Source: Caldilineaceae bacterium (GTDB lineage: Bacteria; Chloroflexota; Anaerolineae; Caldilineales; Caldilineaceae). Taken from it: a stretch of DNA of 64,000 nt. Of this stretch, positions 45,403-54,950 are shown one piece after another. How positions within the stretch are numbered: the first letter of the stretch is position 1; each line of letters opens with the position of its first letter. Under the pieces are notes generated by a model. That model was not told the DNA's origin and ran no database searches. It saw only the letters and a program-made list of their open reading frames with translations. The position numbers and the translations under genes were made by a program. The stretch covers positions 558,001 to 622,000 of the forward strand of contig JACKBC010000001.1 of assembly GCA_020634755.1 (NCBI GenBank). The letters run 5' to 3'.

Positions 45403-46656
45403 TTAAATGGTCTTGCCGTCGGCCACAATATAGTCGGCGGGGAAATCTTTTTCATCGCGACGGCTGTTGATGAGCACGTTGCGCCCCACCTGCGCCCTAT
45501 CGGGAATATATGCATTTTTGCCGATCACCGAGATGCCGCTGGCGAGCTTGTCGGGCATCTGCTCGTTGGGGATGGATGCATCTCCCGTTCCCACTAGCGC
45601 GCCGGCGCCGATCACCACCTGTTTATCCACCACCACTTTGTCCAACAGCGCACCGGGGCCGATCCAGGTGCCATTCATCACCACGCTGTCGGTGACCACG
45701 GCGCCCGGGCTCACGTAGACGCCGGGGCTAAGCACGCTATTATTCACCACGCCGCGAATGACGCAGCCATTGGAAACCAAGCTGCTGACTACTTTGGCCT
45801 GTGGCCCAAGCTTGACGGCGGGAAATTCTTCCGATTTGGTGTGAATGGGCCAGCTTTGGTTGTATAGATCCAACGCCGGCGTCGGTTGCGCCAGCTCTAA
45901 ATTGGTGGCCCAATAGGAATCAATGGTGCCCACATCCACCCAGTACCCTTCAAACTTATAGGCAAAGACATTGTCGCCAGCGGCCAACATGGCGGGGATA
46001 ACGTGTTTGCCAAAATCGACGCGCGATTTGCCCGTTTCCTCGTTGACCAAGCGTCGCTCCAAAATATGGGTATTAAAAATGTAGATGCCCATAGACGCCA
46101 GGTTGCCTTTGGGTTCGCTGGGCTTTTCATAGAATTCCACAATGCGCTGCTGCTCATCCACCTCCATAATGCCAAAGCGATGCGCCTCTTCAATCGGCAC
46201 CGGCATAACGGCAATGGTCAGGTCGGCGCCGCTTTCCTGATGAAAATCGAGCATGGGGCGATAGTCCATTTTGTAAATATGGTCGCCCGACAGAACTACC
46301 ACCGTGTCTGCCCGCTGTTCGCGCACATAATTCAAGTTTTGAAAGATGGCGTCCGCCGTACCAGCATACCAATCTTGCCCGCGGCGACCCAAATAGGGCT
46401 GGAGCAGACGCACGCCGCCGCGGCTGCGATCCAGATCCCACGGTTTGCCAATGGCAATATGCTCATTGAGGCTGTGCGGCTGATATTGGGTCAGAATGCC
46501 CACGGTGTAAATGCCGCTGTTAACACAGTTGCTGATGGTGAAATCGATAATGCGAAACTTACCGGCGAACGGCACTGCGGGCTTTGCGCGCTCTTCCGAG
46601 AGCACCGTAAGACGGGTGCCTTCTCCACCAGCAAGGATCATTGCAATTGGTTTCAT
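45403..46656 (-). CDS. glgC: Glucose-1-phosphate adenylyltransferase (ADP-glucose pyrophosphorylase)
   Basis: The 417-residue enzyme makes ADP-glucose from ATP and glucose-1-phosphate, the committed step of bacterial glycogen synthesis. The signature is intact: GGEGTRLTVLSEERAKPAVP with Arg15 and Lys25. The catalytic Asp is in SGDHIYKMDY, and the glucose-1-phosphate-binding Lys is in FYEKPSEP. The C-terminal beta-helix (VSNGCVIRGVVNNSVLSPGV, then IGPGALLDKVVVDKQVVIGA) is present. Its paralogue 109 bp downstream lacks the nucleotide-binding residues, so the two could form a heteromer. A 26-bp palindrome sits 32 bp before the start codon and may be an operator. The GH13 enzyme at 37.7 kb acts on the same polymer class. 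Confidence 0.93.
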   Translation of the reverse strand: MKPIAMILAGGEGTRLTVLSEERAKPAVPFAGKFRIIDFTISNCVNSGIYTVGILTQYQPHSLNEHIAIGKPWDLDRSRGGVRLLQPYLGRRGQDWYAGTADAIFQNLNYVREQRADTVVVLSGDHIYKMDYRPMLDFHQESGADLTIAVMPVPIEEAHRFGIMEVDEQQRIVEFYEKPSEPKGNLASMGIYIFNTHILERRLVNEETGKSRVDFGKHVIPAMLAAGDNVFAYKFEGYWVDVGTIDSYWATNLELAQPTPALDLYNQSWPIHTKSEEFPAVKLGPQAKVVSSLVSNGCVIRGVVNNSVLSPGVYVSPGAVVTDSVVMNGTWIGPGALLDKVVVDKQVVIGAGALVGTGDASIPNEQMPDKLASGISVIGKNAYIPDRAQVGRNVLINSRRDEKDFPADYIVADGKTI

Positions 46657-46687
46657 AGGTAGCGTCCAGGACTATGTGATTACAGAG

Positions 46688-46713
46688 CTATAACTACAGA
46701 TCTGTAATTATAG
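46688..46713. promoter_or_regulatory. 26-bp near-perfect palindrome upstream of glgC (candidate operator)
   Basis: The arm CTATAACTACAGA is mirrored by TCTGTAATTATAG with a single mismatched pair. It lies 32-57 bp before the glgC start codon. Further GGTTATA-containing sequences follow at about 46720 and twice as TGCGGTTATACTGC (46752-46765 and 46772-46785, 20 bp apart), suggesting a multi-site regulatory region shared with the divergent gene. Confidence 0.5.
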
Positions 46714-46999
46714 ATTATGTGGTTATAGTTAGTTTTAGAGACATAACTTTATGCGGTTATACTGCACTTTGTGCGGTTATACTGCGGTTCTCATTCAGGG
46801 CTGAGTATAATCGCCATGCAAGGGGATGTGGTTTCCCAAATCTTACTGTAAATAAAGAGATTCTTCAACTTTTTGCAGGCCGAGATCATATCAGCGCGAC
46901 TTTTAGCCAATTTTGAGCAAAAACTCGGGGTAACTTCTAGCGGTGTTGTATGAGTCATCATTATGAGGGAATCTATGTTTTGAATTATAGTGGGCGCAC

Positions 47000-47008
47000 T
47001 GTTATAAT
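47000..47008 (+). promoter_or_regulatory. Extended -10 candidate for the winged-helix gene pair
   Basis: TGTTATAAT fits TGnTATAAT and would give a leader of about 165 nt to the GTG at 47179. Position only; no -35 is clear. Confidence 0.35.
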
Positions 47009-47178
47009 TTACATTTGCCTTATTAAATAGCACTCTGTCTTACGTATGCCCACAGATTGCCCGGAGTTGAATGGTTGACTGTCCAGGCAATCCGTATCGC
47101 AATATATATTCTGTATCGCAATATATATGAGGCTTGCGTGGGTCTTGTTTATATTTCATTGGTTTAGAGGAGGAACGC

Positions 47179-48771
47179 GTGCTGCAGCGTCAAACTCAAA
47201 CAGCAACATTTTGGCGAGACCAATTTGAGGTCGCCCCAGATGATTTAGACTTTACGTACAATCTACTTTTAGACGCGCAGGCGCCCAGAACGCTTTCTGA
47301 TTTGTCCATTGCGCTCATTAGTGAATATGTTCGCAAAGAAGATGCCAAGATACAATCGGAACTTTCCAAAGGTGAGCTTTATCAACCACGTAATCACTAT
47401 GAAGTAGGCCAAAAGCTGGTTTTTCCGGCCATGGATTTTGCCGTGGCCGAAATTGTAGAGGTGCGCACGGGCCAAAATCCGGAGCATGGCGAATTTAAGG
47501 TGATCAGCGCTAAATTTGCCGATTCGGATCGGGTGCGTGAATTCGCCGCTGAGCTGGCCAGTTCCCATCAGCTTAATAATGTGAATGGTGATGATTTTCT
47601 GTCCGAAGATGCCCTGCTTTCCCCAGACGAAATCTATACCCTCTATCAGGACGAGATCGACGAAAGCATTCTTTATGCGTTGGAGGAGAGTGAGCGCAGC
47701 GAAGACTTTGTAGAAGTCAACGGCAACTGGATGCTGAAAGATATGCTGGTTGATGTGCATGTGGGCTATCTGAACATTGCCGAGGCGCTGATCGAAGTGG
47801 CGGGGAAGCCGCTGGGCGTCAAGGAGTTAATGGCAGAGTTGGAGTTAGATGCCAACGTCAGCGAAGCCATGCAGGTGCTCAGCATGAATCACGCGCTGAG
47901 CCAGGATGACCGTTTTGATCAGGTCAATGTGGGGGCGGAAAAGAAATGGTTCCTCAAGCGCTTAGAGCCGGCCGATGCATTAGAGGCTCCCATTATTCTG
48001 CGTCCAACCCAGCCCATTTATAATCGGGCCCTGCTCAGCGTTGAACTGTTGCAGGTGGAATGGGAATTGGATGATGAATGGGGGGAGAGCAGCCTGAGCA
48101 GCGAGCTCCCGGCCATTGTCCCCAGCACCAGCCTTACATTAACATATCCGCATCGCCGCTGCGGCACGCTGCCGCTGAATGGGCGCACGCGCAATTTCTT
48201 CCCCGTGGCCGAACAGGGCCGCTCGCTCATCACCTTTATTGATGGGCGCTGGGGTACGCATATTCCCGGCTGGGTCTCGCATGAGGGACGTTATGTAACC
48301 GGGCTGGCCAAATGGATGGAGGATCATGCGTTGCCGGTGGGCGCGTATTTGACGTTGGAACGGACAAACAACGCCAATGAAATTGTCATTGACTATCGGA
48401 CGCGCCGCGCCAAACGGGAATGGGCGCCAACGGCCACGGCCGATCTGGACCATTTGCGCTTGCGCTTTGAAATGACCAAAGTTATGGTTGCGTGTGAATA
48501 TGATGAGCATCTGATTGTGGCGGAGAGTGAACCGAACGCCACGGCCCAGTTGCGCTTGCTGCTGAATCAGAATCGCATCGAGCTGACGCAAATTGTGGAT
48601 CGCTTGGTGCCAGAGCTGGTGAAGCTAGATCCCCGCGGCACCGTCCATGCCAAATCGGTTTACAGCGCAGCCAATATGTTGCGGCGTTGCGCGCCAGGGC
48701 CAGTCTTTTTTGCGCTCATCAGCAACCGCAGATTCCAAGATGTGGGCGGCGGCTTTTTTGCGCTGTCGTAG
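47179..48771 (+). CDS. Uncharacterised protein with a HARE-HTH-like winged-helix segment
   Basis: The GTG at 47179 is chosen because AGAGGAGG lies 8 bp upstream; an ATG at 47134 has no such site. The 530-residue protein has an acidic N-terminal region of about 190 residues. A segment at about 198-268 (YLNIAEALIEVAGKPLGVKE, then LSQDDRFDQV and EKKWFLKRLEP) has the layout of HARE-HTH winged helices, where a helix-turn-helix ends in a D-x-RF...W-L hairpin. A beta-rich middle follows (TLTYPHRRCGTLPLNGRTRN) and a conserved-looking C-terminus (DPRGTVHAKSVYSAANMLRR). No catalytic motif is recognised. It is followed 33 bp later by a second small winged-helix-like gene. Possibly DNA-binding; function unknown. 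Confidence 0.65.
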   Translation: MLQRQTQTATFWRDQFEVAPDDLDFTYNLLLDAQAPRTLSDLSIALISEYVRKEDAKIQSELSKGELYQPRNHYEVGQKLVFPAMDFAVAEIVEVRTGQNPEHGEFKVISAKFADSDRVREFAAELASSHQLNNVNGDDFLSEDALLSPDEIYTLYQDEIDESILYALEESERSEDFVEVNGNWMLKDMLVDVHVGYLNIAEALIEVAGKPLGVKELMAELELDANVSEAMQVLSMNHALSQDDRFDQVNVGAEKKWFLKRLEPADALEAPIILRPTQPIYNRALLSVELLQVEWELDDEWGESSLSSELPAIVPSTSLTLTYPHRRCGTLPLNGRTRNFFPVAEQGRSLITFIDGRWGTHIPGWVSHEGRYVTGLAKWMEDHALPVGAYLTLERTNNANEIVIDYRTRRAKREWAPTATADLDHLRLRFEMTKVMVACEYDEHLIVAESEPNATAQLRLLLNQNRIELTQIVDRLVPELVKLDPRGTVHAKSVYSAANMLRRCAPGPVFFALISNRRFQDVGGGFFALS

Positions 48772-48804
48772 AATTCTATCGATTTTGTTAATCAAGGAAG
48801 AGCA

Positions 48805-49245
48805 ATGAGTAGTCGATTAATCAACCGAACGCTGTCGCGATTTCGCCCCACTGTAGATACCAAGTTTCACATAGACTATGATTGGTGGGAAAAGAGCGGC
48901 CAGAATTTCCGCCTCTATCTGCGCGATCAGCTATGTGCCGAATGTCGGGATCGCTTTGCCGACCATCAGAACACGGAGAATGTGGATTGGGTCGATCCGG
49001 AAACGGGAGAAGTGCACCGCACAGACGCCTTGCGCGAATGTTTGCGCACGCGTTGCGCCAACGATCCCGACTATATCAACGAACGGCTACCCATTGCGTC
49101 CGCCTGTTTTCGCATTTTTTTGGCCAACAACAATACGCCGCTTTCGCCCACGGAGCTGAGCCAGTTGATGCCTTGGAAAGGGGCCGACGCCATTTTGGGG
49201 ACGTTGGGCAGCGGGAAGGTCTATCTGGGGTTGCGCCCGGCATAA
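48805..49245 (+). CDS. Small Cys-containing protein, partner of the preceding gene
   Basis: This 146-residue protein of unknown function has an AAGGAAG site before its ATG. Two Cys pairs, LCAECRDRF and RECLRTRC, may bind zinc. The C-terminal part (SACFRIFLANNNTPLSPTEL, then ILGTLGSGKVYLGLRPA) has the same winged-helix outline as the end of such a domain: a helix, a short turn with NNTPLSPTEL, then a hairpin. With the 530-residue protein 33 bp upstream it forms a likely two-gene operon. Confidence 0.6.
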   Translation: MSSRLINRTLSRFRPTVDTKFHIDYDWWEKSGQNFRLYLRDQLCAECRDRFADHQNTENVDWVDPETGEVHRTDALRECLRTRCANDPDYINERLPIASACFRIFLANNNTPLSPTELSQLMPWKGADAILGTLGSGKVYLGLRPA

Positions 49246-49338
49246 ATACCGCAAAGCCTGATGGGGCAAGCGAACTGCCCATAAGCACAAAGTGGGTACA
49301 AGGCGCTTGTCACAAAGCTGGTTATGATTCAATGCTGG

Positions 49339-50034
49339 TCATAGTAAAGTAAGTGACGACTTGCGCTCTTGGATGCCAAAGCGTTTGGCTTGTTCGTTGG
49401 CAAGCCAGGCGCTGGCTTCAAAGAAACCATAGGTGCGGCGCAAGGGGCCATAGCGGCGCTGCACCAATGCATTTAAATCTTCAGCCATAAATTGCCAGAT
49501 CATCTCCTCTAGCTCTTCAATGCGCCAAAGCATTTCTCCCGGCGTATCGGGTACGCTAATATCGGCATATGTGGGCGGGTTGCCATAGCTGTGTGGAAAG
49601 GTAACTCGCTTAGAAGGCAGCTTGGGCAAATACCCCAAAGCAACTGCCGCCATGCCAAAGGCCAACAATTGGCTGCGTACCTGCTCCACTTCCGGCTCTA
49701 CTGCTGCGGCATCGCTGCTCTGCTCGAGCCCCAATTCCTCGCTCAATAGAGACCAATCGGTCAGCACGCGATCGAGCAAATAGCGCAGCTCGCGCTGGTC
49801 GGACAACTTTGACGTGCGCACGCTAAGCACAAACCCTTCGCGCACGCTGGCCAGATAGTCACGCGCCCGCTGCAGCACAAATTGCTCTACCTGTTCAATA
49901 CCGCTTTGGGGCTGCGATTGTGGCTGCGCGCCTACTTTGGTGCGATAGTGTAGGTTCAGCGACAGGAGTTGCGTGGTGGTTTCCGCCAGCTCGCCAATGC
50001 TCACAAACTCATAAACATCCGCTCGGTTTTGCAT
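49339..50034 (-). CDS. Uncharacterised alpha-helical protein
   Basis: The 231-residue protein starts at an ATG with TAGGAG 6 bp upstream. It is mainly helical: ELAETTTQLLSLNLHYRTKV, RARDYLASVREGF, then a Gln/Ser-poor middle and an end YGPLRRTYGFFEASAWLANE. No catalytic motif, membrane segment or known domain is recognised. It is convergent with the preceding two-gene unit, separated by 93 bp with only a weak hairpin. Any link between them is unproven. Confidence 0.6.
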   Translation of the reverse strand: MQNRADVYEFVSIGELAETTTQLLSLNLHYRTKVGAQPQSQPQSGIEQVEQFVLQRARDYLASVREGFVLSVRTSKLSDQRELRYLLDRVLTDWSLLSEELGLEQSSDAAAVEPEVEQVRSQLLAFGMAAVALGYLPKLPSKRVTFPHSYGNPPTYADISVPDTPGEMLWRIEELEEMIWQFMAEDLNALVQRRYGPLRRTYGFFEASAWLANEQAKRFGIQERKSSLTLL

Positions 50035-50065
50035 ACACTTCTCCTAATTGACCCGGGCAAAAGTT

Positions 50066-50098
50066 ATACCATGTGGCTTTTACAACTGCAGTTGGTAT
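50066..50098. repeat. Family F short copy, F2
   Basis: This 33-bp unit begins ATACCATGTGGC and ends GCAGTTGGTAT, matching the outer parts of the F1 foldback (GCTTTTACAACCGCTGTTGGTAT, with its inner hairpin missing). Confidence 0.5.
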
Positions 50099-50103
50099 TA
50101 AAT

Positions 50104-50191
50104 ACTCACGTTACGCAGCGACAGCCAGTCTGCTAGAGACAAACAGGAACGTCGGTGAGCTGACTTTCCCCCAAGCTTGCGTAACATAAGT
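50104..50191. repeat. Family C repeat, copy C1
   Basis: This 88-bp copy starts ACTCACGTTACGCAGCGACA and ends CTTGCGTAACATAAGT, giving inverted termini around GTTACGCA/TGCGTAAC. Copies C2 and C3 are over 80% alike by eye. It lies in the intergenic region upstream of the acyl-CoA ligase. Confidence 0.8.
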
Positions 50192-50443
50192 TAAATAGTT
50201 GCACTCCTTCAGCGTCTGATAGTTTTTCAACGCCATCACGTACGCCAATGTTCCTTTGACGTTTCCCTCTGGTTCCCCATTATAGCGCTAAACATAAAAT
50301 GTGAAAATCCGTAATTTTACGTGCTTTCTTGCCCGAATAGGAATGTTATTTTGAAGAAGCTGCTGCATAACCACGCCCTTGGCTGGCTGGCTTTGACGCA
50401 TTTTCATTGGTTCGCTATACTCTCATTTAATTCCCATACGCAA

Positions 50444-50505
50444 ATAATTAGTAGATCGCAACGGCAAGCAATCGCGTCGGTCTTGCTTTGTAAATTGCGA
50501 TCCTA
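50444..50505. repeat. Family B-related partial repeat, copy B6
   Basis: It begins TTAGTAGATCGCAACGGCAAG, then CGCGTCGGTCTTGCTTTG and ATTGCGATCC, combining B-type ends in both orientations. It looks like a rearranged or palindromic B derivative. The remaining intergenic sequence from 50192 to 50443 shows nothing recognised. Confidence 0.5.
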
Positions 50506-50542
50506 TTCTTTTCTTCCGATGTGAAGCTAGGAGGTTGCGAAT

Positions 50543-52168
50543 ATGCATGGCTTGATGATGGATTATCCCCTCACAATCGATCGAATATTGGAGCACGCCA
50601 ATCGTATTTATGGTGATCGGCAAATTTACACCAAATTGCCCAATGGTTCAACCCACACCTACACCTATGCAGATCTGTATCGTCGCGCCAAGCGGCTGGC
50701 CAGCGCGCTGAGCAAACGCGGCATTCAAATCGGTGACCGGCTGGGCACTTTTGGCTGGAATAATTACCAGCACATGGAATTATATTATGGCATTCCCGGC
50801 TGCGGCGCCGTCTGCCACACGCTCAATATTCGCCTTTTTGCCGAGCAGGTGGCCTATATCATTGAACATGCCGAAGATCGGATTGTCTTTATCGACGCCA
50901 GCCTGCTCAAGCTTTTTGAACCAATTGCGGCACAGGTGAGCTGCGTTGAACAGTATGTGCTGTATGGCGTTGATAGCGTGCCGGAAACGACGCTGCCCAA
51001 TGTGCTGCTCTATGAAGATTTGATTGCCGAAGGCGATGATGATTACCCATGGCCGGTGACCGATGAACGCACGGCCATGGGCATGTGCTACACCAGCGGC
51101 ACCACTGGTGACCCTAAGGGCGCACTCTACAGCCACCGCTCCATGTATCTGCACACTATTGGCATGTTGCAGGCCAACGCCGCCGCCATTACCAGCGCCG
51201 ACATGATTCTGCCGGTGGTGCCCCAATTTCACGTCATGTCTTGGGGCATCCCCTTTGCCGCCGCTCTGGCCGGCGCCGAGCTGATCATGCCCGGGCCATT
51301 TTTGCAACCGGGGCCATTGGCCGATATGGTGCAAGATTACAAGGTGACCGTGGTGACCGGTGTCCCCACCATCTGGATGGGCGTTTACCAAGAAGTGCAG
51401 AAGAATCCGCGCGACCTTTCCTCAATTCGCGCCTTAATTGTGGGCGGCTCTGCCATGCCGCGCAGCATGATCGAGGCGTATGAGGGCAAGCTGGGCGTCA
51501 ATGTGGTTCATGCCTGGGGCATGACTGAAATGTCGCCTTTGGGAACGATTTGCCACTTGAGCCGCCAGCATGAAGGGCTATCTCAAAGTGAACAGTGGGA
51601 CGTGAAAGCCAAGCAGGGCACGCCCATTGGCGGCATCGAATTGCGCATTGTGGATGGGGATGGGCAAGAGCTGCCTTGGGATGGCGCAACCATGGGGGAA
51701 TTGCAGGTGCGCGGCCCCTGGGTCATCAAACAATATTTTAAGCGCGAGCCCAGCGCAGAGAGCTTTACAAGCGATGGCTGGTTCCGCACCGGTGACGTTT
51801 GCACCATGACGCCCGACGGCTATATGCAGATCACCGACCGCACCAAGGACCTGATCAAGAGCGGCGGTGAGTGGATCTCCAGCGTGGATTTGGAAAACGC
51901 GCTGATTGCGCATCCGCTCGTGCGCGAAGCCGCCGTCATTGCCATTCCCGACGAGAAATGGTCAGAGCGCCCCATGGCCGCCGTGGTGCCTATCGAGGGC
52001 CAAACCGGCCTCAACGTAGACGATCTGCAAGCACACCTGTCGGCCCACTTTGCCAAATGGATGCTGCCCGACAAGTTCGTTTTTATCACCGAAGTCCCCA
52101 AAACCAGCACGGGCAAATTCGACAAAAAGGTACTGCGACAGCAATATACTGACGGCAAGCTGGCGTAG
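50543..52168 (+). CDS. AMP-forming fatty acid/carboxylate CoA ligase
   Basis: The 541-residue enzyme belongs to the ANL superfamily and activates a carboxylate to acyl-AMP then acyl-CoA. Motifs include the P-loop-like YTSGTTGDPKGALYSHR near residue 192, GWFRTGDVCTM near 413, DRTKDLIKSGGEWISS near 433, and the C-terminal catalytic Lys in PKTSTGKFDKKVL. Its N-terminal pattern (GDRLGTFGWNNYQHMELYYG) matches medium/long-chain fatty acid ligases. GGAGG lies 9 bp before the ATG. The gene stands 83 bp before the sugar isomerase gene. A second ligase of the same superfamily is at 60.8 kb. Confidence 0.9.
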   Translation: MHGLMMDYPLTIDRILEHANRIYGDRQIYTKLPNGSTHTYTYADLYRRAKRLASALSKRGIQIGDRLGTFGWNNYQHMELYYGIPGCGAVCHTLNIRLFAEQVAYIIEHAEDRIVFIDASLLKLFEPIAAQVSCVEQYVLYGVDSVPETTLPNVLLYEDLIAEGDDDYPWPVTDERTAMGMCYTSGTTGDPKGALYSHRSMYLHTIGMLQANAAAITSADMILPVVPQFHVMSWGIPFAAALAGAELIMPGPFLQPGPLADMVQDYKVTVVTGVPTIWMGVYQEVQKNPRDLSSIRALIVGGSAMPRSMIEAYEGKLGVNVVHAWGMTEMSPLGTICHLSRQHEGLSQSEQWDVKAKQGTPIGGIELRIVDGDGQELPWDGATMGELQVRGPWVIKQYFKREPSAESFTSDGWFRTGDVCTMTPDGYMQITDRTKDLIKSGGEWISSVDLENALIAHPLVREAAVIAIPDEKWSERPMAAVVPIEGQTGLNVDDLQAHLSAHFAKWMLPDKFVFITEVPKTSTGKFDKKVLRQQYTDGKLA

Positions 52169-52250
52169 CAAAAGGGCCCAATGACTTTGAAATTCTGGCA
52201 GATTTTCGTCTGTCTGCCAAATAAATAAAAATAAACCGAGGAGGAAAATT

Positions 52251-53249
52251 ATGGCGCGACCCGTTACACTATTTACCGGCCAATGGGCGGATCTTTCATT
52301 TGATACCATCTGCGCCAAGGCCAAATCATTTGGATACGATGGTCTTGAAATCGCCTGCTGGGGTGATCATTTTGAAGTTGATAAAGCGATGGCAGACGAC
52401 AGTTATGTGCAAGGCCGTTGGGATATTTTAAACAGCCACGGGCTGAAATGCTTTGCCATCAGCAATCACCTGGTGGGGCAGGCCGTGTGTGACCGCATTG
52501 ATGAACGCCACAAAAGCATTCTGCCCGATCGCATCTGGGGGGACGGCAAGGAAGATGGCGTACGCGAACGCGCGGCCGAAGAGATGAAGAACACGGCCCG
52601 CGCCGCCAAGAAGATGGGGTTGGGCGTAGTGCCGGGCTTTACCGGTTCACCCATTTGGCACATGGTCTACTCATTCCCGCCCAATCCAGCCGATTTTTAC
52701 GAAAAGGGCTTGGCGCTGTTTGCCCAGATGTGGCTGCCGATTCTGGACGTCTTCCAATCTGAAGGCGTAAAGTTTGGGCTGGAAGTTCACCCGACTGAAA
52801 TTGCGTTTGATATTGTGAGCGCCGCAAAAGCCATTGAGGCCGTGAATGGGCATCCGTGCTTTGGGTTTAACTATGATCCCAGCCACTTTGGCTATCAGGG
52901 CGTGGATTACGTGGGCTTCATCCGCAAGTTTGCTGATCGCATTTTCCATGTGCACATGAAAGACGTCGGCTGGAAAAGCGGCCCGGCCGAAGCGGGCGTC
53001 TTTGGCGGCCACACCAATTTTGGCGATCATCGTCGCTTCTGGGATTTTCGGTCGGTGGGGCGCGGCTCCATTGATTTTGAAGGAGTCATTCGGGCGCTGA
53101 ACGACATTGGATACGCCGGCCCGCTCTCCATTGAATGGGAAGATCCGGGCATGGATCGCGAACATGGCGCGACTGAGTCTTGCGCATTTACCAAGAGGCT
53201 TGACTTCGCCCCGTCGGACATTGCATTTGACGCGGCGTTTGCCGAATAG
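52251..53249 (+). CDS. Sugar phosphate isomerase/epimerase-like TIM-barrel protein
   Basis: The 332-residue protein matches the xylose-isomerase-like TIM-barrel family. Metal-ligand style segments are visible: GLEIACWGDHFEVDKAMADD, FGLEVHPTEIAFDIVSA (Glu), FGFNYDPSHFGYQGVDYVGF (Asp/His), FHVHMKDVGW, and PLSIEWEDPGMDREHGATES. AGGAGG precedes the ATG closely. The substrate is a sugar, inosose or hydroxypyruvate-like compound. A Gfo/Idh dehydrogenase gene follows 295 bp later, a pairing common in inositol and rare-sugar degradation, so they probably share a pathway (inference). Confidence 0.87.
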   Translation: MARPVTLFTGQWADLSFDTICAKAKSFGYDGLEIACWGDHFEVDKAMADDSYVQGRWDILNSHGLKCFAISNHLVGQAVCDRIDERHKSILPDRIWGDGKEDGVRERAAEEMKNTARAAKKMGLGVVPGFTGSPIWHMVYSFPPNPADFYEKGLALFAQMWLPILDVFQSEGVKFGLEVHPTEIAFDIVSAAKAIEAVNGHPCFGFNYDPSHFGYQGVDYVGFIRKFADRIFHVHMKDVGWKSGPAEAGVFGGHTNFGDHRRFWDFRSVGRGSIDFEGVIRALNDIGYAGPLSIEWEDPGMDREHGATESCAFTKRLDFAPSDIAFDAAFAE

Positions 53250-53335
53250 TTTTGTTGCGTAGTGCGTAGTGCGTGAACTGGACGTGGAACCATAAAGTAA
53301 TACTAGTTGCCCAGGGAAGAGCTATGTTTGTGATG

Positions 53336-53368
53336 AGACCTGTCAGGTTTTCAAAACCTGACAGGTCT
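53336..53368. repeat. 33-bp perfect palindrome between isomerase and dehydrogenase genes
   Basis: The left arm AGACCTGTCAGGTTTT is mirrored exactly around a single central C. No T-tract follows, so it is more likely a dispersed palindromic repeat or a message-stabilising hairpin than a terminator. Confidence 0.7.
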
Positions 53369-53375
53369 GATGCCA

Positions 53376-53404
53376 TTGATAGCGTTTAACTTGGCAAATG
53401 GTAT
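53376..53404. repeat. Family F solo arm, F3
   Basis: TTGATAGCGTTTAACTTGGC followed by AAATGGTAT is the reverse of the left arm of F1 (ATACCATTTGGC, then TAAACGCGAT) with few changes. It lies 7 bp after the 33-bp palindrome. The contained TGGTATAAC resembles a -10 element but is part of the repeat. Confidence 0.5.
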
Positions 53405-53544
53405 AACTTGCATCCTCTGGGTTCGTCGCAGCACCGGTATGGGCTGAGCCGGTACATGCACCACGCACCACGCCTTACGCTTCCTTCCACAGGAACCACA
53501 CCACAAACGACAAATTTTCATTTGACCTAATAGGAGCAATCACA

Positions 53545-54738
<1,194 letters not shown>

Positions 54739-54740
54739 TA

Positions 54741-54820
54741 ACTCACGTTACGCAGCGCCAGCCAGTCTGCTAGAGAGAAATAGGAATGTTGGCGAGCCGA
54801 CTTTCCGCCAGGCTTGCGTA
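54741..54820. repeat. Family C repeat, copy C2
   Basis: It starts ACTCACGTTACGCAGCG and ends GGCTTGCGTA, directly after the Gfo/Idh stop codon. The right end continues into E2, forming a compound unit as at 20.2-20.4 kb. Confidence 0.75.
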
Positions 54821-54833
54821 CGCAACTGTATTG

Positions 54834-54879
54834 TTTGATGGCTCTGTGCGTTGCCCAACCGCCATCATATAAGTCCTAC
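54834..54879. repeat. Family E repeat, copy E2
   Basis: TTTGATGGC and GCCATCATATAAGTCCTAC flank a GC-rich centre, similar to E1 at 20330-20385. Confidence 0.5.
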
Positions 54880-54950
54880 TAGTGAAGAGATCGAGAGAGG
54901 GCAAGCCGAGATTCTGCTCTTGGTCTCTTCTTTTTTCTGTCGCGATCCCA

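Noticed and set aside
53388..53410. TGGTATAAC as a promoter for the Gfo/Idh gene
   Set aside because: The string is part of the terminal sequence of repeat F3 and also occurs in F2, so it cannot be taken as a promoter without transcript data.
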